Shown: positions 50,848 through 61,356 of the stretch, piece by piece
Layout: every line of letters begins with the position of its first letter
How positions within the stretch are numbered: position 1 is the stretch's first letter
Assembly: GCF_001832905.1 (NCBI RefSeq)
Contig: NZ_MKIR01000022.1
Span: 1 to 64,000 of the forward strand
Length of the DNA: 64,000 nt
Reading direction: 5' to 3'
Source of the DNA: Floricoccus tropicus
Lineage (GTDB): Bacteria; Bacillota; Bacilli; Lactobacillales; Streptococcaceae
Notes under the pieces: generated by a model
What the model was told of the DNA's origin: nothing
Databases searched by the model: none
Seen by the model: the letters and a program-made list of their open reading frames with translations, nothing else
Position numbers and translations under genes: made by a program

Positions 50848-51588
50848 ATGGCAATTGGTAATAAGGTAAAAGAGGAAAGATTAAAAAGTAATTTAACCCA
50901 AGAAGAGCTGTCAAAAATATTGAATGTATCAAGGACAGCTGTTTCAAACTGGGAGGTGGGTCGTAATTATCCTGATCTTGATACTCTTGTAGAAATTAGC
51001 AATTACTTTGATATTTCTCTTGATACATTAATCAAGGAGGACACCGAAGTGGTTAAAGATGCAAGAAAGAAGACGAAACTCAGAAAGTTTTTCAAGTGGA
51101 CGACAATTATACTATTGCTAATTATAGTGTCGTACATAGGTATGAATTATAAGCTAAGAAGTGATGAACAGAGATATAGAACAAATTTGGTTGAAAATCA
51201 TTGGAGCGTAGTTAAAAGGTCACCACCTATGGATGCCAATTTATATGAGCTTAAAGAAGGTGAATATAAATATATGACAACTATAATTCCAGTAGGGCAT
51301 ATGGGAATCCCACTACAAGCATTTAGAGTGGATATTGTTACAAACAGAAATAATAGGGGACAGGTTGTTGACGTTGGGGATAATCGTACTGAAATTATAA
51401 TTAATCCTTCAGATGAAAGTAATTCCTACTCAGTAATAGTTGATAATGACTTAAAGGTAATAGAAAAAGACATATCTTCATCTAAGAAAAAAGAAGCTGA
51501 ACAATATATAAGTAAAAATCAAAAAGAACTTAAAGAGACTATAGAAGCAACAAAAGGCAAATTAAAACAAATTACAGGAAAAAAATAA
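50848..51588 (+). CDS. Membrane-anchored XRE-family regulator (paralog C)
   Basis: A 246-aa protein with the same plan as paralog B: HTH 1-65, 'KFFKWTTIILLLIIVSYIGM' membrane span at about 80-99, then a 145-residue outer domain ending in a Lys-rich helix. The HTH differs from paralog B mainly outside the recognition helix, so both may bind similar sites. TGGAGAGG precedes the ATG. Confidence 0.78.
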   Translation: MAIGNKVKEERLKSNLTQEELSKILNVSRTAVSNWEVGRNYPDLDTLVEISNYFDISLDTLIKEDTEVVKDARKKTKLRKFFKWTTIILLLIIVSYIGMNYKLRSDEQRYRTNLVENHWSVVKRSPPMDANLYELKEGEYKYMTTIIPVGHMGIPLQAFRVDIVTNRNNRGQVVDVGDNRTEIIINPSDESNSYSVIVDNDLKVIEKDISSSKKKEAEQYISKNQKELKETIEATKGKLKQITGKK

Positions 51589-51617
51589 GGTAGTTGGGAA
51601 ATTTTCCCAACTACCTT
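51587..51617. terminator. Bidirectional terminator between paralog C and argS
   Basis: AAGGTAGTTGGGAA / TTCCCAACTACCTT with a 3-nt loop, overlapping the stop codon of paralog C; the minus strand continues into a long T-run. Confidence 0.85.
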
Positions 51618-51672
51618 TCTCTATATTATGCGAGCTGTTTCAAGACCTGACTAGTCGTCTCGTCTCTTCTTT

Positions 51673-53364
51673 TTACATTTCTTCTGGTGCTTCTACTCCA
51701 AGGAGTCTTAGTGATTCTTTTATTACTGTTGCTGTTGAGTCTGCTAAGGCAAGACGCGCTTGCAATCCTTCGTTTTCTTCTAATATTCTAACATGGGCAT
51801 AGTATTTATTAAATGCTTGAGCCAGGTTAATTACATATTTAGAAATTACAGATGGTTCGTACTTGTCAGCAGCACGTTTAATGACATTAGGGAAGTCTTG
51901 GAGTAATTTAACAATTTCCCAAGAGTCTGAGTCGTTAAAATCAATCTCAACATCTGATTGAGCCTTATAATCTGCTTTTCTTAAGATTGATTGGATACGA
52001 GCATAAGTATATTGTACATATGGTCCTGTTTCACCTTCAAAGCTTAACATTTCTTCAAGGTTGAAGTCATAACCATTTGTACGCTCATTTTTAAGATCAT
52101 AGAACTTAATAGCTCCTACACCAACCTGGTGAGCTACACGTTCTTTGTTAGGTAGGTCAGGATTTTTAGCATTTATTTGAGCAAGAGCACGTTCAATTGC
52201 TTCGTCCATTGTAGGTTCTAAGCGTATGATGTTACCTTTACGAGTTGAAAGTTTTTTACCATCACGAGTTACTAGACCAAATGATACATGTTCGATGTCA
52301 TCGGCCCAATCATAGCCCATTTTCTTAAGTACTGCTTTAAGTTGTTTGAAGTGACCACTTTGTTCACCACCTACAACATATAAAGACTTAGCAAAGTCGT
52401 AGTTATCTTTACGATATTTGGCAGCTGCTATATCACGAGTAATGTATAAAGTTGCACCATCTGATTTTTTGATAAGAGCAGGATTTAATCCTTCATCATC
52501 AAGATTTACAATAGTAGCACCTTGAGATTCTTCAAGTAATCCTTTATCTTCTAAAATTTGCACAACTGCATCCATTTTATCATTGTAGAATGCTTCACCA
52601 TTGTATGAATCAAAATCAACGTCCATCTTATTATATAGACGGTTGAATTCTTCTAATGATTCATCACGGAACCATTTCCATAGAGATAAAGCTTCTTCGT
52701 CACCATCTTCAAGTTTTCTGAACCAAGCACGCGCTTCTTCATCAATTTCAGGATTAGTCTCAGCTTCTTCATTGATACGAACGTATAGTTTTAAAAGTTC
52801 ATCAATTGGATTTTCACGTACAGCTTCTTCATTACCATATTTTTTGTAGGCTACAATCAGCATACCAAATTGTTTACCCCAGTCACCTAAATGGTTGATA
52901 CGGACAGGAGTATAACCAATTTTTTGGTAAATGTTAGCAAGAGCGTCACCAATAACAGTTGAACGTAAGTGCCCGATAGAAAAAGGTTTAGCGATGTTAG
53001 GGCTAGACATGTCAATAGTCACTTTAGCCCCGTGGCCAATATTTTGGTCACCGTAGTGTTCTTTTTCTCCAACTACTTGATCAACAACCTTAGTCGACAC
53101 ACTATTCTTGTCTAAGAAGAAGTTAACATATGGTCCAGTAGCAACAACTTTTTCCAAACCATCAGTATCAATTTTTTCAGCAAGATCGCTAGCAATAGCC
53201 TGTGGAGCCATATGCCTCGTTTTTGCTAGGGTAAAAGCAGGAAAAGCAATATCACCCATATCTGAATTTTTTGGTTTTTCTAGTAAATTTAGTATATCAT
53301 CAAGCGAAAGTTCGCCATCAAGAGCTGTATAAATTTTCTCAGCAATTAATTTTTTGTCGTTCAT
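51673..53364 (-). CDS. argS: Arginyl-tRNA synthetase
   Basis: A 563-aa class I synthetase. The HIGH-like motif is '[19 protein letters not shown]' near 124-142, and the KMSKS equivalent is in the region of '[12 protein letters not shown]' near 369-380. The N-terminal Add1 domain and C-terminal anticodon-binding DALR domain are present ('[13 protein letters not shown]'). It is divergent from argR, a standard streptococcal arrangement. TAGGAG precedes the ATG. Confidence 0.97.
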   Translation of the reverse strand: MNDKKLIAEKIYTALDGELSLDDILNLLEKPKNSDMGDIAFPAFTLAKTRHMAPQAIASDLAEKIDTDGLEKVVATGPYVNFFLDKNSVSTKVVDQVVGEKEHYGDQNIGHGAKVTIDMSSPNIAKPFSIGHLRSTVIGDALANIYQKIGYTPVRINHLGDWGKQFGMLIVAYKKYGNEEAVRENPIDELLKLYVRINEEAETNPEIDEEARAWFRKLEDGDEEALSLWKWFRDESLEEFNRLYNKMDVDFDSYNGEAFYNDKMDAVVQILEDKGLLEESQGATIVNLDDEGLNPALIKKSDGATLYITRDIAAAKYRKDNYDFAKSLYVVGGEQSGHFKQLKAVLKKMGYDWADDIEHVSFGLVTRDGKKLSTRKGNIIRLEPTMDEAIERALAQINAKNPDLPNKERVAHQVGVGAIKFYDLKNERTNGYDFNLEEMLSFEGETGPYVQYTYARIQSILRKADYKAQSDVEIDFNDSDSWEIVKLLQDFPNVIKRAADKYEPSVISKYVINLAQAFNKYYAHVRILEENEGLQARLALADSTATVIKESLRLLGVEAPEEM

Positions 53365-53444
53365 TATATATCTCCTAATTTTTGCTTAGCTAGAAACATT
53401 ATAGCACAAAAGACTTTTGATTTTAAGTTGTTAAACTCCTTTAG

Positions 53445-53462
53445 AGTGTATAAATATAAATA
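53445..53462. promoter_or_regulatory. Possible ARG box between argS and argR
   Basis: AGTGTATAAATATAAATA fits TNTGNATWWWWATNCANA at all but two fixed positions. Both divergent genes could be affected. Weaker than the argD site. Confidence 0.4.
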
Positions 53463-53496
53463 ATTTTCCTAATTAATAATTTTAAATTAGTGAATG

Positions 53497-53525
53497 TTTA
53501 TAAAATGTATAAAATTTAGTATAAT
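53497..53525 (+). promoter_or_regulatory. Promoter of argR (leaderless)
   Basis: TTTATA, 17-nt spacer, TATAAT, then 7 nt to the ATG at 53533. No Shine-Dalgarno sequence is present. Confidence 0.65.
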
Positions 53526-53532
53526 TATAAGT

Positions 53533-53985
53533 ATGAAAAAAATTGAAAGACATGAACTTATTAAGCAATTAATAAGAGAAAATAAAATTGAAACTCAAGA
53601 AGGATTGAGCCGTCAATTAGCTGAAAATGGGGCTGTAACAACTCAAGCTACTCTATCTAGGGACATTAGAGAGCTGGGTATTATAAAAAGCAGAACAGCT
53701 AATGGTTCTTTTTACGTATTATTAGATGAGCAGTCTAATAATGCTGAAGATATAGCACAATCGTATCGTAACCATGTTCTCACAGTATCAAGTGTGATGT
53801 TTATGGTAGTTGTGCACACACGTTTATCAGAAGCAGATATTCTTGCTAATATTTTAGATGATAGTGCAAACCCAGGTATTTTAGGAACTCTTGCAGGAGC
53901 AGATACTCTTTTGATAACCTGTGCAAGCATTGAAGAAGCTCAAAAACTACATAATGAAATAAGTAAGGCAATTGATAATGAGTAA
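53533..53985 (+). CDS. argR: Arginine repressor ArgR
   Basis: A 150-aa ArgR/AhrC-type regulator. The N-terminal winged helix has 'ATLSRDIRELGIIK' near 39-52. The C-terminal hexamerisation and arginine-binding domain has 'GTLAGADTLLI' near 118-128; the usual GDDT is GADT, so the first arginine-contacting Asp is Ala123. Lactococcal ArgR also departs from the consensus here and works with AhrC. The start at 53533 gives standard length; the ATG at 53494 would lie in the -35. It probably controls the argDCJBF operon. Confidence 0.92.
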   Translation: MKKIERHELIKQLIRENKIETQEGLSRQLAENGAVTTQATLSRDIRELGIIKSRTANGSFYVLLDEQSNNAEDIAQSYRNHVLTVSSVMFMVVVHTRLSEADILANILDDSANPGILGTLAGADTLLITCASIEEAQKLHNEISKAIDNE

Positions 53986-54346
53986 GGAAGATTATGAACT
54001 AGCTTTAGAACAATTACGTAATAAGGTTAGTGATATTGACTATGTTCAAGAGTTTCAAAGGTTAGAAGAATTGATTAAGTCTGATAAAGAGATTTGGACT
54101 CAGGAAGAAAAAATGAAAGATTTGCAAAAAGAGGGAATTCTTTTTCAAAAAATAGATAAGCACCAAGCGTATGAAATAACAATGGGTGAGGCGCGTGCTA
54201 TAGAAGAAGAACTTAATGCTAATCCATTAATAAGACAATACCGTTCTAAGCTTGAAGACGTAAGCGATCTTTTGCAATATATTACCGGTGAGCTAGAGGA
54301 CAGAATTAATAGTAGATTACAGCTTATAGATGAGGAGGAAAATTGA
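53978..54346 (+). CDS. YlbF/YmcA family protein
   Basis: A 122-aa, all-helical acidic protein: '[24 protein letters not shown]' then '[32 protein letters not shown]', matching the DUF964/YlbF family. In Bacillus YlbF and YmcA join YaaT in a complex that tunes RNase Y; a similar role here is inferred. It overlaps argR by 8 bp and is followed by mutS. Confidence 0.8.
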   Translation: MSKEDYELALEQLRNKVSDIDYVQEFQRLEELIKSDKEIWTQEEKMKDLQKEGILFQKIDKHQAYEITMGEARAIEEELNANPLIRQYRSKLEDVSDLLQYITGELEDRINSRLQLIDEEEN

Positions 54347-54348
54347 TA

Positions 54349-56937
54349 ATGGCAACTGAAAAATTATCACCAGGGATGCAGCAATATTTAGAAATCAAGG
54401 CTGACTACCCCGATGCTTTTCTTCTATTTAGAATGGGTGATTTCTATGAACTATTCTATGATGATGCAGTGAATGCTGCTCAAATACTTGAGCTTACATT
54501 AACAAGCCGTAATAAAAACGCTGATAATCCAATTCCGATGGCGGGGGTTCCCTATCACAGTGTACAGCAATATATTGATAACTTGGTTGACCTCGGTCAT
54601 AAGGTAGCAATTGCTGAACAGATGGAAGACCCCAAGCAAGCTAAAGGTGTCGTAAAACGTGAAGTAGTTCAAGTGATAACTCCAGGTACAGCAGTAGACG
54701 CCCTTGATGCAGACAAAGAAAACAACTACCTTACGGCAGTTGATTTTGATGGTTCTGTCTATGGATTCTCATATATTGATTTAACAACTGGTGAGTTTTA
54801 TGTAACGCAACTAACTGAGTTTGCTGATGTTGTAAGTGAGGCAGCAAGCCTTCAGACTAAGGAAATATTATTTGGTTATGAAGCAACTGAAGGGCAGCTA
54901 TCTGAACTAACTGCACGACTTAATGTCCTAGTTAGCCACCAGAAAACAATTATGGACAATATGGAGGAAGCTAGATTAATTCCCAGTATCCTACCATTAG
55001 TGGAAAAAAATGTTTCTCTTAAACTTTTAACTTATATTAAAGAAACACAAAAGAGAAATCTCAGCCATATTCAAGAAGTAAAAGTTTATGAAGTAACTGA
55101 CTTCTTAAAGATGGACTATGCGACAAAAAAATCATTGGAACTTACTAGTAACTTTAAAACTGGTAAAAAACAAGGTACTTTACTGTGGCTTTTAGATGAA
55201 ACTAAAACGGCCATGGGAACAAGAATGATGAAATCGTGGATTGATCGACCTCTGATTAAAAAAGAAAGAATTGAAGAGCGTCAAAAGGTAGTTCAGGTAT
55301 TTCTGGATAACTTTTTTGAACGAGTTGACTTAGTTGAATCCCTTAAAGGTGTGTATGATATTGAGCGTTTATCAAGTCGTATTTCGTTTGGAAAGGCTAC
55401 AGCACCAGACTTTTTACAGCTAAGAAATACCTTATCTCAAGTACCACAAATTAAATCAATACTAGAGGCTATAGCAGATCCTGCTTTGGATAATATAATC
55501 CAACATCTAAATGATATTCCGGAACTTAGAAGTCTTTTAGAAGAAAGTATAGCTGAAGATGCTCCAAGACTTTTGACCGAAGGTGGGGTAATCAAGGATG
55601 GCTATGATGAAAAACTTGATGAATACAGACAAACCCTCCGTGAAGGAACAGCTTGGATTGCTGAACTTGAGGCGCGTGAACGTCAAAACTCAGGTATCAA
55701 TGGACTAAGAATTGATTATAATCGCAAGGACGGCTACTATTTCCATGTGACTAATTCGAATCTAGATCAAGTCCCAGATTACTTTTTCCGTAAAGCTACT
55801 TTGAAAAATTCTGAACGCTATGGTACAGAGGAACTTGCAAAGATTGAAGGCAAGATGATTGAAGCTAGAGAAAAATCTTCAATTTATGAGTATGATCTTT
55901 TTATGGCTATTCGTGATAGAGTAGAAGCATATATTTCGCAAGTACAGGCTTTGGCTAAAACTATTGCAGGACTTGATTGTTTACAAGCTCTAGCAGTAGT
56001 AGCAGAAACATATCAATATGTGCGACCAAATCTCCAAGTGAACGGAGATACTATAAACATTGTTGATGGCCGTCATGCTGTTGTTGAGAAGGTTCTTGGT
56101 CGTCAGGAATATGTTCCTAATAATATTAATCTATCTAAAGATGTCGAGATTCAATTAATTACAGGTCCCAATATGAGTGGTAAATCAACTTATATGCGTC
56201 AACTGGCTTTAACTGCAATTATGGCTCAATTAGGATCTTATGTTCCAGCTGAGTCAGCAACTCTGCCAATATTTGATGCTATATTTACCCGTATTGGAGC
56301 AAGTGATGACTTAACGTCCGGACAATCGACATTCATGGTGGAAATGATGGAAGCCAATAATGCTCTTCGTCTTGCTTCTAAAAATAGTCTTATTCTCTTT
56401 GATGAGCTTGGACGTGGAACGGCTACCTATGATGGTATGGCTCTAGCTCAAGGAATTATTGAGTATATCCACAATAATATCCATGCTAAAACATTATTTG
56501 CAACCCATTATCATGAACTTACTGAACTTGATGATGAATTAAATAGTTTAGAAAATGTCCACGTAGCAACGCTTGAGCAAGATGGTGATGTTACCTTTCT
56601 TCATAAAATTGAGAATGGTCCTGCTGATAAATCATATGGGATTCATGTAGCGAAAATTGCAGGACTTCCTAAAGAGTTATTAGCTCGTTCACAAGAAATT
56701 CTTGATAAGCTTGAAAATCAAGCACCTAGTCTACAAAATAAGGATGGTCTAGAAGATTTATCTCAAAGAAATATAGAAGTTGCAGAAGTTGTTAAAGAAG
56801 AAAGTGCTCAATTGGATTTATTTGGAGACTTTGGAGCAGATTCGGAATTGGTCAAAAAGCTCAGTGCTATTGATGTTATGAACCTAACTCCAATGGATGC
56901 GATGAACTTAATATGGGAACTTAAAAAAATGATATAA
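54349..56937 (+). CDS. mutS: DNA mismatch repair protein MutS
   Basis: An 862-aa MutS. The mismatch-binding motif '[17 protein letters not shown]' near 24-40 holds the intercalating Phe and Glu. Walker A is 'GPNMSGKST' near 607-615, Walker B '[11 protein letters not shown]', and a C-terminal dimer tail is present. It detects mispairs and recruits MutL. The ATG at 54349 follows GGAGGAAA. It is cotranscribed with argR and the ylbF-like gene. Confidence 0.97.
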   Translation: MATEKLSPGMQQYLEIKADYPDAFLLFRMGDFYELFYDDAVNAAQILELTLTSRNKNADNPIPMAGVPYHSVQQYIDNLVDLGHKVAIAEQMEDPKQAKGVVKREVVQVITPGTAVDALDADKENNYLTAVDFDGSVYGFSYIDLTTGEFYVTQLTEFADVVSEAASLQTKEILFGYEATEGQLSELTARLNVLVSHQKTIMDNMEEARLIPSILPLVEKNVSLKLLTYIKETQKRNLSHIQEVKVYEVTDFLKMDYATKKSLELTSNFKTGKKQGTLLWLLDETKTAMGTRMMKSWIDRPLIKKERIEERQKVVQVFLDNFFERVDLVESLKGVYDIERLSSRISFGKATAPDFLQLRNTLSQVPQIKSILEAIADPALDNIIQHLNDIPELRSLLEESIAEDAPRLLTEGGVIKDGYDEKLDEYRQTLREGTAWIAELEARERQNSGINGLRIDYNRKDGYYFHVTNSNLDQVPDYFFRKATLKNSERYGTEELAKIEGKMIEAREKSSIYEYDLFMAIRDRVEAYISQVQALAKTIAGLDCLQALAVVAETYQYVRPNLQVNGDTINIVDGRHAVVEKVLGRQEYVPNNINLSKDVEIQLITGPNMSGKSTYMRQLALTAIMAQLGSYVPAESATLPIFDAIFTRIGASDDLTSGQSTFMVEMMEANNALRLASKNSLILFDELGRGTATYDGMALAQGIIEYIHNNIHAKTLFATHYHELTELDDELNSLENVHVATLEQDGDVTFLHKIENGPADKSYGIHVAKIAGLPKELLARSQEILDKLENQAPSLQNKDGLEDLSQRNIEVAEVVKEESAQLDLFGDFGADSELVKKLSAIDVMNLTPMDAMNLIWELKKMI

Positions 56938-57027
56938 AAATTAGACTTTCATGAGGTGTCTATATCTTGTGAGCAAGCTTAATTTATGCTATTATGAAAC
57001 AAAAATTAGGAGAAAAAGGGGAGTATA

Positions 57028-57960
57028 ATGGCTGAGAAGAAAATCACTAGCGTTAAAGGTGAAGCTGATAAAGATAAGATAGTAAAATCTACAGCTTCAG
57101 AAGATAAACCTGTAAGAGCAAAGTCTAGTACAGCTAAATCAGAGAGTCAAGAAACGGTTGAAAAAACAGAAGCACCAACAGAAGAAGTTAAAAAAGCAAG
57201 TAAAGAAAAAGAAGAACCTGTATGGAAACCTTCAAAAGAGAACAAAGGAAAAGCTACTCAGTATAGAATTTTTGCAGCTCTATCATGGCTTGCAGCTATT
57301 GGAGCACAAGTCGCAAATATTATCTACTTGAGACAAAATGGTAGTGATATTAAACTTTGGATTCCATTATTAATCATTGCAGTTGATGCAGCATTTGCGG
57401 TTCTTGGAGGTTTCTTGTGGAAACGTTCTAATCAGATGGATCCACCAAGTGAAAAAAATAAGTTCCTTTTCTTCATGCAAAGTCAACTTGGTATGATTGT
57501 TGCTATCGTTGCATTTTTACCTTTAGTTGTGTTTGTATTCTTTAATAAAGATATGGATGGTAAACAAAAGGGTATTATTGGTGGTGTAGCTGTTATTGCT
57601 ATGATTTTAGTTGGAGTGGCAGGTGCAGATTTTAATCCACCTTCACAAGAAAAATATGCAGCACAAGCACAAGTAGTAAAAACTTTGACTGATCAAGACC
57701 TAGTATATGGTACAAAATCTGGTGAAAAATATCATTTATATGCAGATTGCCAATACTTAAAGAGTGATAATGTAAAAGAATTATTTGAAGGAAGTGTTGA
57801 AGATCTTCATGCAAAAAATCATAAGATTGGTACAGGTGAAGATGCCCTTTGTTCAGCTTGTAAGAAGCGTGCATTGAAAGCTAAAAATTGGACAGAAGAT
57901 GACCTAAATAATGCAGTAGCTGAGGCAAATGAAGCAAAAGAGTCAGAAGCTAAAAAATAA
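57028..57960 (+). CDS. Membrane protein with C-terminal His/Cys motif, unknown
   Basis: A 310-aa protein. The N-terminal 85 residues are highly charged and low complexity (Lys, Glu, Ser, Thr). Four hydrophobic segments follow (about 92-110, 112-135, 150-173, 183-200). A C-terminal soluble part has 'KYHLYADCQYLKS' and, 35 residues later, 'LCSACKKRAL': one His and three Cys in the small zinc-binding-like pattern found at the end of many surface proteins. I do not recognise a named family. Own promoter region and terminator. Confidence 0.65.
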   Translation: MAEKKITSVKGEADKDKIVKSTASEDKPVRAKSSTAKSESQETVEKTEAPTEEVKKASKEKEEPVWKPSKENKGKATQYRIFAALSWLAAIGAQVANIIYLRQNGSDIKLWIPLLIIAVDAAFAVLGGFLWKRSNQMDPPSEKNKFLFFMQSQLGMIVAIVAFLPLVVFVFFNKDMDGKQKGIIGGVAVIAMILVGVAGADFNPPSQEKYAAQAQVVKTLTDQDLVYGTKSGEKYHLYADCQYLKSDNVKELFEGSVEDLHAKNHKIGTGEDALCSACKKRALKAKNWTEDDLNNAVAEANEAKESEAKK

Positions 57961-57971
57961 GTATGTAAACT

Positions 57972-57994
57972 AAAAAGCGGGTGCCCGCTTTTTT
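57972..57994 (+). terminator. Terminator of the His/Cys membrane protein gene
   Basis: AAAAAGCGG / CCGCTTTTT around loop GTGC. Confidence 0.92.
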
Positions 57995-58112
57995 ATATTG
58001 ATTGTTTTTAGAGTGTTCTAACATAAGTTGTTTATTGTTGTTTTTTGTTTTATAATATTTTTAATAAGAAAAGAATTTCTGGATATAAAAATGTACGATA
58101 AGGGGTGCTACT

Positions 58113-58505
58113 ATGGCAATTGCTCAAACTTCTATATGGGTCAGCATTATTTTTACAGTTCTTTACATAGTTACAATTTATTTCACTAATCGTAAGGTAC
58201 CAAATGCTCAGTACTATCTTTTTATTTTCATTTCTGTAATTATTATTTTTGTAGGAATCTACAATTATAGGTATTTAGGAAAAATTACACCTTACAATTA
58301 TGATACATTGAGTATGTTGACATATATAGTTGGTAATATTTCTTTTGTTGCATTTGTAGTACCTTATGTTTATTCTATTGTAAAATTACTGAGAGGGGAT
58401 AATGCTCAAAAAATTCCAATTATTATTGTATCCTTATTGCTTCTTATTTTATTATGGTGGCTATGGATGGTAATGTTTACGGGGATATTCATTGGATTTG
58501 TATAA
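58113..58505 (+). CDS. Small four-TM membrane protein, tandem paralog 1
   Basis: A 130-aa protein with four membrane spans (about 7-25, 35-53, 68-90, 102-126). It shares 'YFTNRKVPNAQYYL' after span 1 and a 'W-x6-FT..F' end with the next gene. No known family. AAGGGGTG precedes the ATG. The two genes sit between mutS and mutL, which in streptococci are usually closer together. Confidence 0.65.
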   Translation: MAIAQTSIWVSIIFTVLYIVTIYFTNRKVPNAQYYLFIFISVIIIFVGIYNYRYLGKITPYNYDTLSMLTYIVGNISFVAFVVPYVYSIVKLLRGDNAQKIPIIIVSLLLLILLWWLWMVMFTGIFIGFV

Positions 58506-58531
58506 TTAAAGATTTATTTCGGGGGGAATAT

Positions 58532-58927
58532 ATGACTTTTACACTTAATTCACTTTCAGTGGTAGCAATTGTTTTCTCATTTGTCTATATTCTAATGATA
58601 TACCTTACTAATCGTAAGGTGCCTTATGCAAAATATTTTTTACCAGTTTTTGTATTTATAATTATTTTGTTTAATATTTATTATTATAATAGTTACTTAA
58701 TTCAGGTTTCAAATGAAAAATACATTAAAATCAAAACTCCTACGGAAATTGTAGGGATAATTCTTTTTATACCTTTTGTAATATCAGGCATTAATTGGTT
58801 AATTAAAAGATTTGAATTAGGAGCTGAACATAAAATATTAACTACTCTTATATTTATAGCTTTCAATATTTTGTTATTGCTATTGTGGATGATTGTTTTT
58901 ACAGCCGTATTCTTAGTATTAGTATAA
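58532..58927 (+). CDS. Small four-TM membrane protein, tandem paralog 2
   Basis: A 131-aa protein clearly related to the preceding one ('YLTNRKVPYAKYFL' and 'LLWMIVFTAVFLVLV'). Four spans. The start is the ATG at 58532 with GGGGGGAA upstream; the longer frame from 58454 would overlap paralog 1. Function unknown. Confidence 0.65.
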   Translation: MTFTLNSLSVVAIVFSFVYILMIYLTNRKVPYAKYFLPVFVFIIILFNIYYYNSYLIQVSNEKYIKIKTPTEIVGIILFIPFVISGINWLIKRFELGAEHKILTTLIFIAFNILLLLLWMIVFTAVFLVLV

Positions 58928-58989
58928 TTATGTTTATGATTTTATTTATGGGCTTTGTCTAGTGATAAATACAAATTGATAATATTTGC

Positions 58990-59028
58990 AAGTATTAGTT
59001 TCTTAAGTAAGATAACTAATACTTTTTA
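58990..59028 (+). terminator. Terminator of the tandem membrane-protein genes
   Basis: AAGTATTAGTT / AACTAATACTT with a 13-nt loop and T-run; a TATAAT -10 of mutL follows near 59068. Confidence 0.8.
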
Positions 59029-59102
59029 TTTAAAATGAAATTAAAGTGGTAATTGCTGAATTTTGATATAATGGAGTAAGTATTTAGACAAGGAAGTGAA
59101 TT

Positions 59103-61121
59103 ATGGCAAAAATTATAGAATTAGATGCAAATTTAGCCGATAAAATTGCTGCTGGTGAGGTTGTTGAACGACCAGCGAGCGTAGTAAAAGAATTAGTAGA
59201 AAATGCCATAGATGCAGGTAGTAGTCAGATTACTGTCGCCGTTGAAGAGAGTGGTCTCAAATCTATTAGTGTGACAGATAATGGTGAAGGAATTAGCGCA
59301 GATGATGTTAAACTTGCCCTTAAACGCCATGCAACTAGTAAAATAAAAACAGCAGACGATCTTTTCAGGATTAGAACACTTGGATTTCGAGGTGAAGCCA
59401 TGCCATCTATTGCCAGTGTGAGTGAGATGACTATCGAAACGAGCGTGGGAACAGAAGAAGCAGGGAGCTATTTATATTCAAAAGGTGGTAATATCGAAAC
59501 TTTTAAACCTGCAGCTAAGAGAGCTGGTACAAAGATTACTGTTGAGAATCTCTTCTTTAATACTCCAGCTCGTTTGAAGTACATGAAAAGTATGCAGGCA
59601 GAACTCTCTCACATCACTGATGTTATCAATAGACAAAGTTTGGCCCATCCCGAAATATCATTCACCCTAATAAATGATGGCAAACAAATGATGAAGACAG
59701 CGGGTAATGGTGATTTAAAGACTGCGATAGCTGGGGTTTACGGTGTTGCTACTGCTAAAAAGATGGTGGAAATTTCTGCTAGTGATTTAGACTTTGAGCT
59801 CAAAGGATACGTTTCATTACCAGAACTTACACGCGCTAATCGAAACTATATTACCGTTCTAATAAATGGACGTTATATCAAAAACTTCCTTATAAATCGC
59901 GCCATCGTTGATGGCTATGGAAGTAAACTTATGGTCGGTCGTTTCCCAGTGTCTGTTTTGGATATTAGACTTGACCCATTTCTAGCCGATGTAAACGTCC
60001 ATCCAACCAAGCAAGAGGTACGCTTATCAAAAGAAAAAGAGTTGATGGATCTTGTAAAAAAAGCAATTTCAGAAGCTCTACAACCAGAAGTTTTAATTCC
60101 AGATGCACTTGATAACCTCCAAAAATCAAGAGAAAAAAGGATTAAACCAGAACAAACTACCTTACCACTTACTAGTTCAAATCTCTATTATGACAAGGAA
60201 CGACATGATTTCTTTGTAAAAGATGATGTAAAGGAAGAACTTCCAAAATCATTTACAAGTAATCGTCAAGAAAGACCCCCCTTTGAGAAAGAAAAAGACT
60301 TTTCAAGTCCTCAGACTCAAGAAGTGTACTTTATTGAAGAAGAACTAGAAGTTAAGAAAGATGTTAGTTCACCAGCAATTAAGTTTGCTACTAGGATTGA
60401 CGAATCTGAAGATGATATTGAACATCCAGACTTTAATTTTTCAGATAAAAAATCGTTAAAAGAGTTTGGTACAATTTCTGATAAACTAGTTAATGAAGAA
60501 GAATCTACATTCCCAGAACTTGATTACTTTGGTCAGATGCACGGCACATACCTTTTTGCCCAAGGTCGTGATGGTCTTTACATAGTTGACCAACATGCTG
60601 CACAGGAAAGAATCAAGTATGAATACTTCAGAGATAAAATTGGTGAAGTTGAAGATAAGCAACAGCAATTACTTGTTCCTTATATCTTTACTTTTCCAAC
60701 AGATGATTTTCTTTTGATAAAAGAGAAGTTGGATATTTTGGCTCAAACTGGTATTAACTTGCAAGAATATGGGGATAGGCAGTTTATTTTACGTGAACAT
60801 CCAACTTGGTTGAATGAATCAGAGGTTGAGGCTGCAGTCTATCAAATGATTGATATGCTTTTGACTTTGGGAAGAGTATCAGTCAAGGAATATCGAGCGG
60901 ATTTGGCTATTATGATGTCTTGTAAAAAATCAATTAAGGCTAATCACTGGCTTGATGAGCTGAGTGCTCGTAAGCTTATTGTTGACCTTGCCAAATGTAA
61001 GAATCCATACAACTGTCCACACGGACGTCCTGTGCTTGTTCATTTTACCAAGAGCGATATGGAGAAAATGTTCAGAAGGATTCAGGAAAACCATCGTGGC
61101 GGTTGGAATTTAGAGTTTTAA
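59103..61121 (+). CDS. mutL: DNA mismatch repair protein MutL
   Basis: A 672-aa GHKL ATPase. '[25 protein letters not shown]' near 15-39 and 'TDNGEGI' form the ATP site, '[13 protein letters not shown]' near 96-108 is the lid motif. An acidic, variable linker spans about 335-470. The C-terminal part has '[12 protein letters not shown]', matching DQHA(X)2E(X)4E, plus 'CPHGRPV', so the Gram-positive nicking endonuclease site appears intact. AAGGAAG precedes the ATG. Confidence 0.96.
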   Translation: MAKIIELDANLADKIAAGEVVERPASVVKELVENAIDAGSSQITVAVEESGLKSISVTDNGEGISADDVKLALKRHATSKIKTADDLFRIRTLGFRGEAMPSIASVSEMTIETSVGTEEAGSYLYSKGGNIETFKPAAKRAGTKITVENLFFNTPARLKYMKSMQAELSHITDVINRQSLAHPEISFTLINDGKQMMKTAGNGDLKTAIAGVYGVATAKKMVEISASDLDFELKGYVSLPELTRANRNYITVLINGRYIKNFLINRAIVDGYGSKLMVGRFPVSVLDIRLDPFLADVNVHPTKQEVRLSKEKELMDLVKKAISEALQPEVLIPDALDNLQKSREKRIKPEQTTLPLTSSNLYYDKERHDFFVKDDVKEELPKSFTSNRQERPPFEKEKDFSSPQTQEVYFIEEELEVKKDVSSPAIKFATRIDESEDDIEHPDFNFSDKKSLKEFGTISDKLVNEEESTFPELDYFGQMHGTYLFAQGRDGLYIVDQHAAQERIKYEYFRDKIGEVEDKQQQLLVPYIFTFPTDDFLLIKEKLDILAQTGINLQEYGDRQFILREHPTWLNESEVEAAVYQMIDMLLTLGRVSVKEYRADLAIMMSCKKSIKANHWLDELSARKLIVDLAKCKNPYNCPHGRPVLVHFTKSDMEKMFRRIQENHRGGWNLEF

Positions 61122-61124
61122 TAA

Positions 61125-61153
61125 TTGACAAAGCATGCTAAATGTAATATTGT
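61125..61153 (+). promoter_or_regulatory. Promoter of the microprotein gene
   Basis: Consensus TTGACA, 17-nt spacer, TATTGT, beginning 4 bp after the mutL stop. Confidence 0.55.
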
Positions 61154-61192
61154 TTGTTTAACAAAAAATAATAATCATTATGGGAGGTTGTT

Positions 61193-61276
61193 ATGGCAAT
61201 TATCTATACAGTTGGTAGCACATTGGCACTTGCTTGGGCCTTATCTAAAGTTTATAAGGTATCGGTTAAGAAGTAA
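61193..61276 (+). CDS. 27-aa membrane microprotein, unknown
   Basis: ATG with a very strong GGGAGGT 5 nt upstream, encoding '[20 protein letters not shown]' followed by YKVSVKK: one hydrophobic helix and a basic tail. It has its own promoter between mutL and ruvA. The helix could insert in the membrane like small regulatory or toxin-like peptides, but no family is recognised and no antisense partner is evident. Confidence 0.5.
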   Translation: MAIIYTVGSTLALAWALSKVYKVSVKK

Positions 61277-61356
61277 CATTAAGAGAGAGCGGGCAGAAAT
61301 GCTTTGCTTTTTTTGTTATAATAGGTGAATACTTAATAGAGCATGAGGTTATAAAA

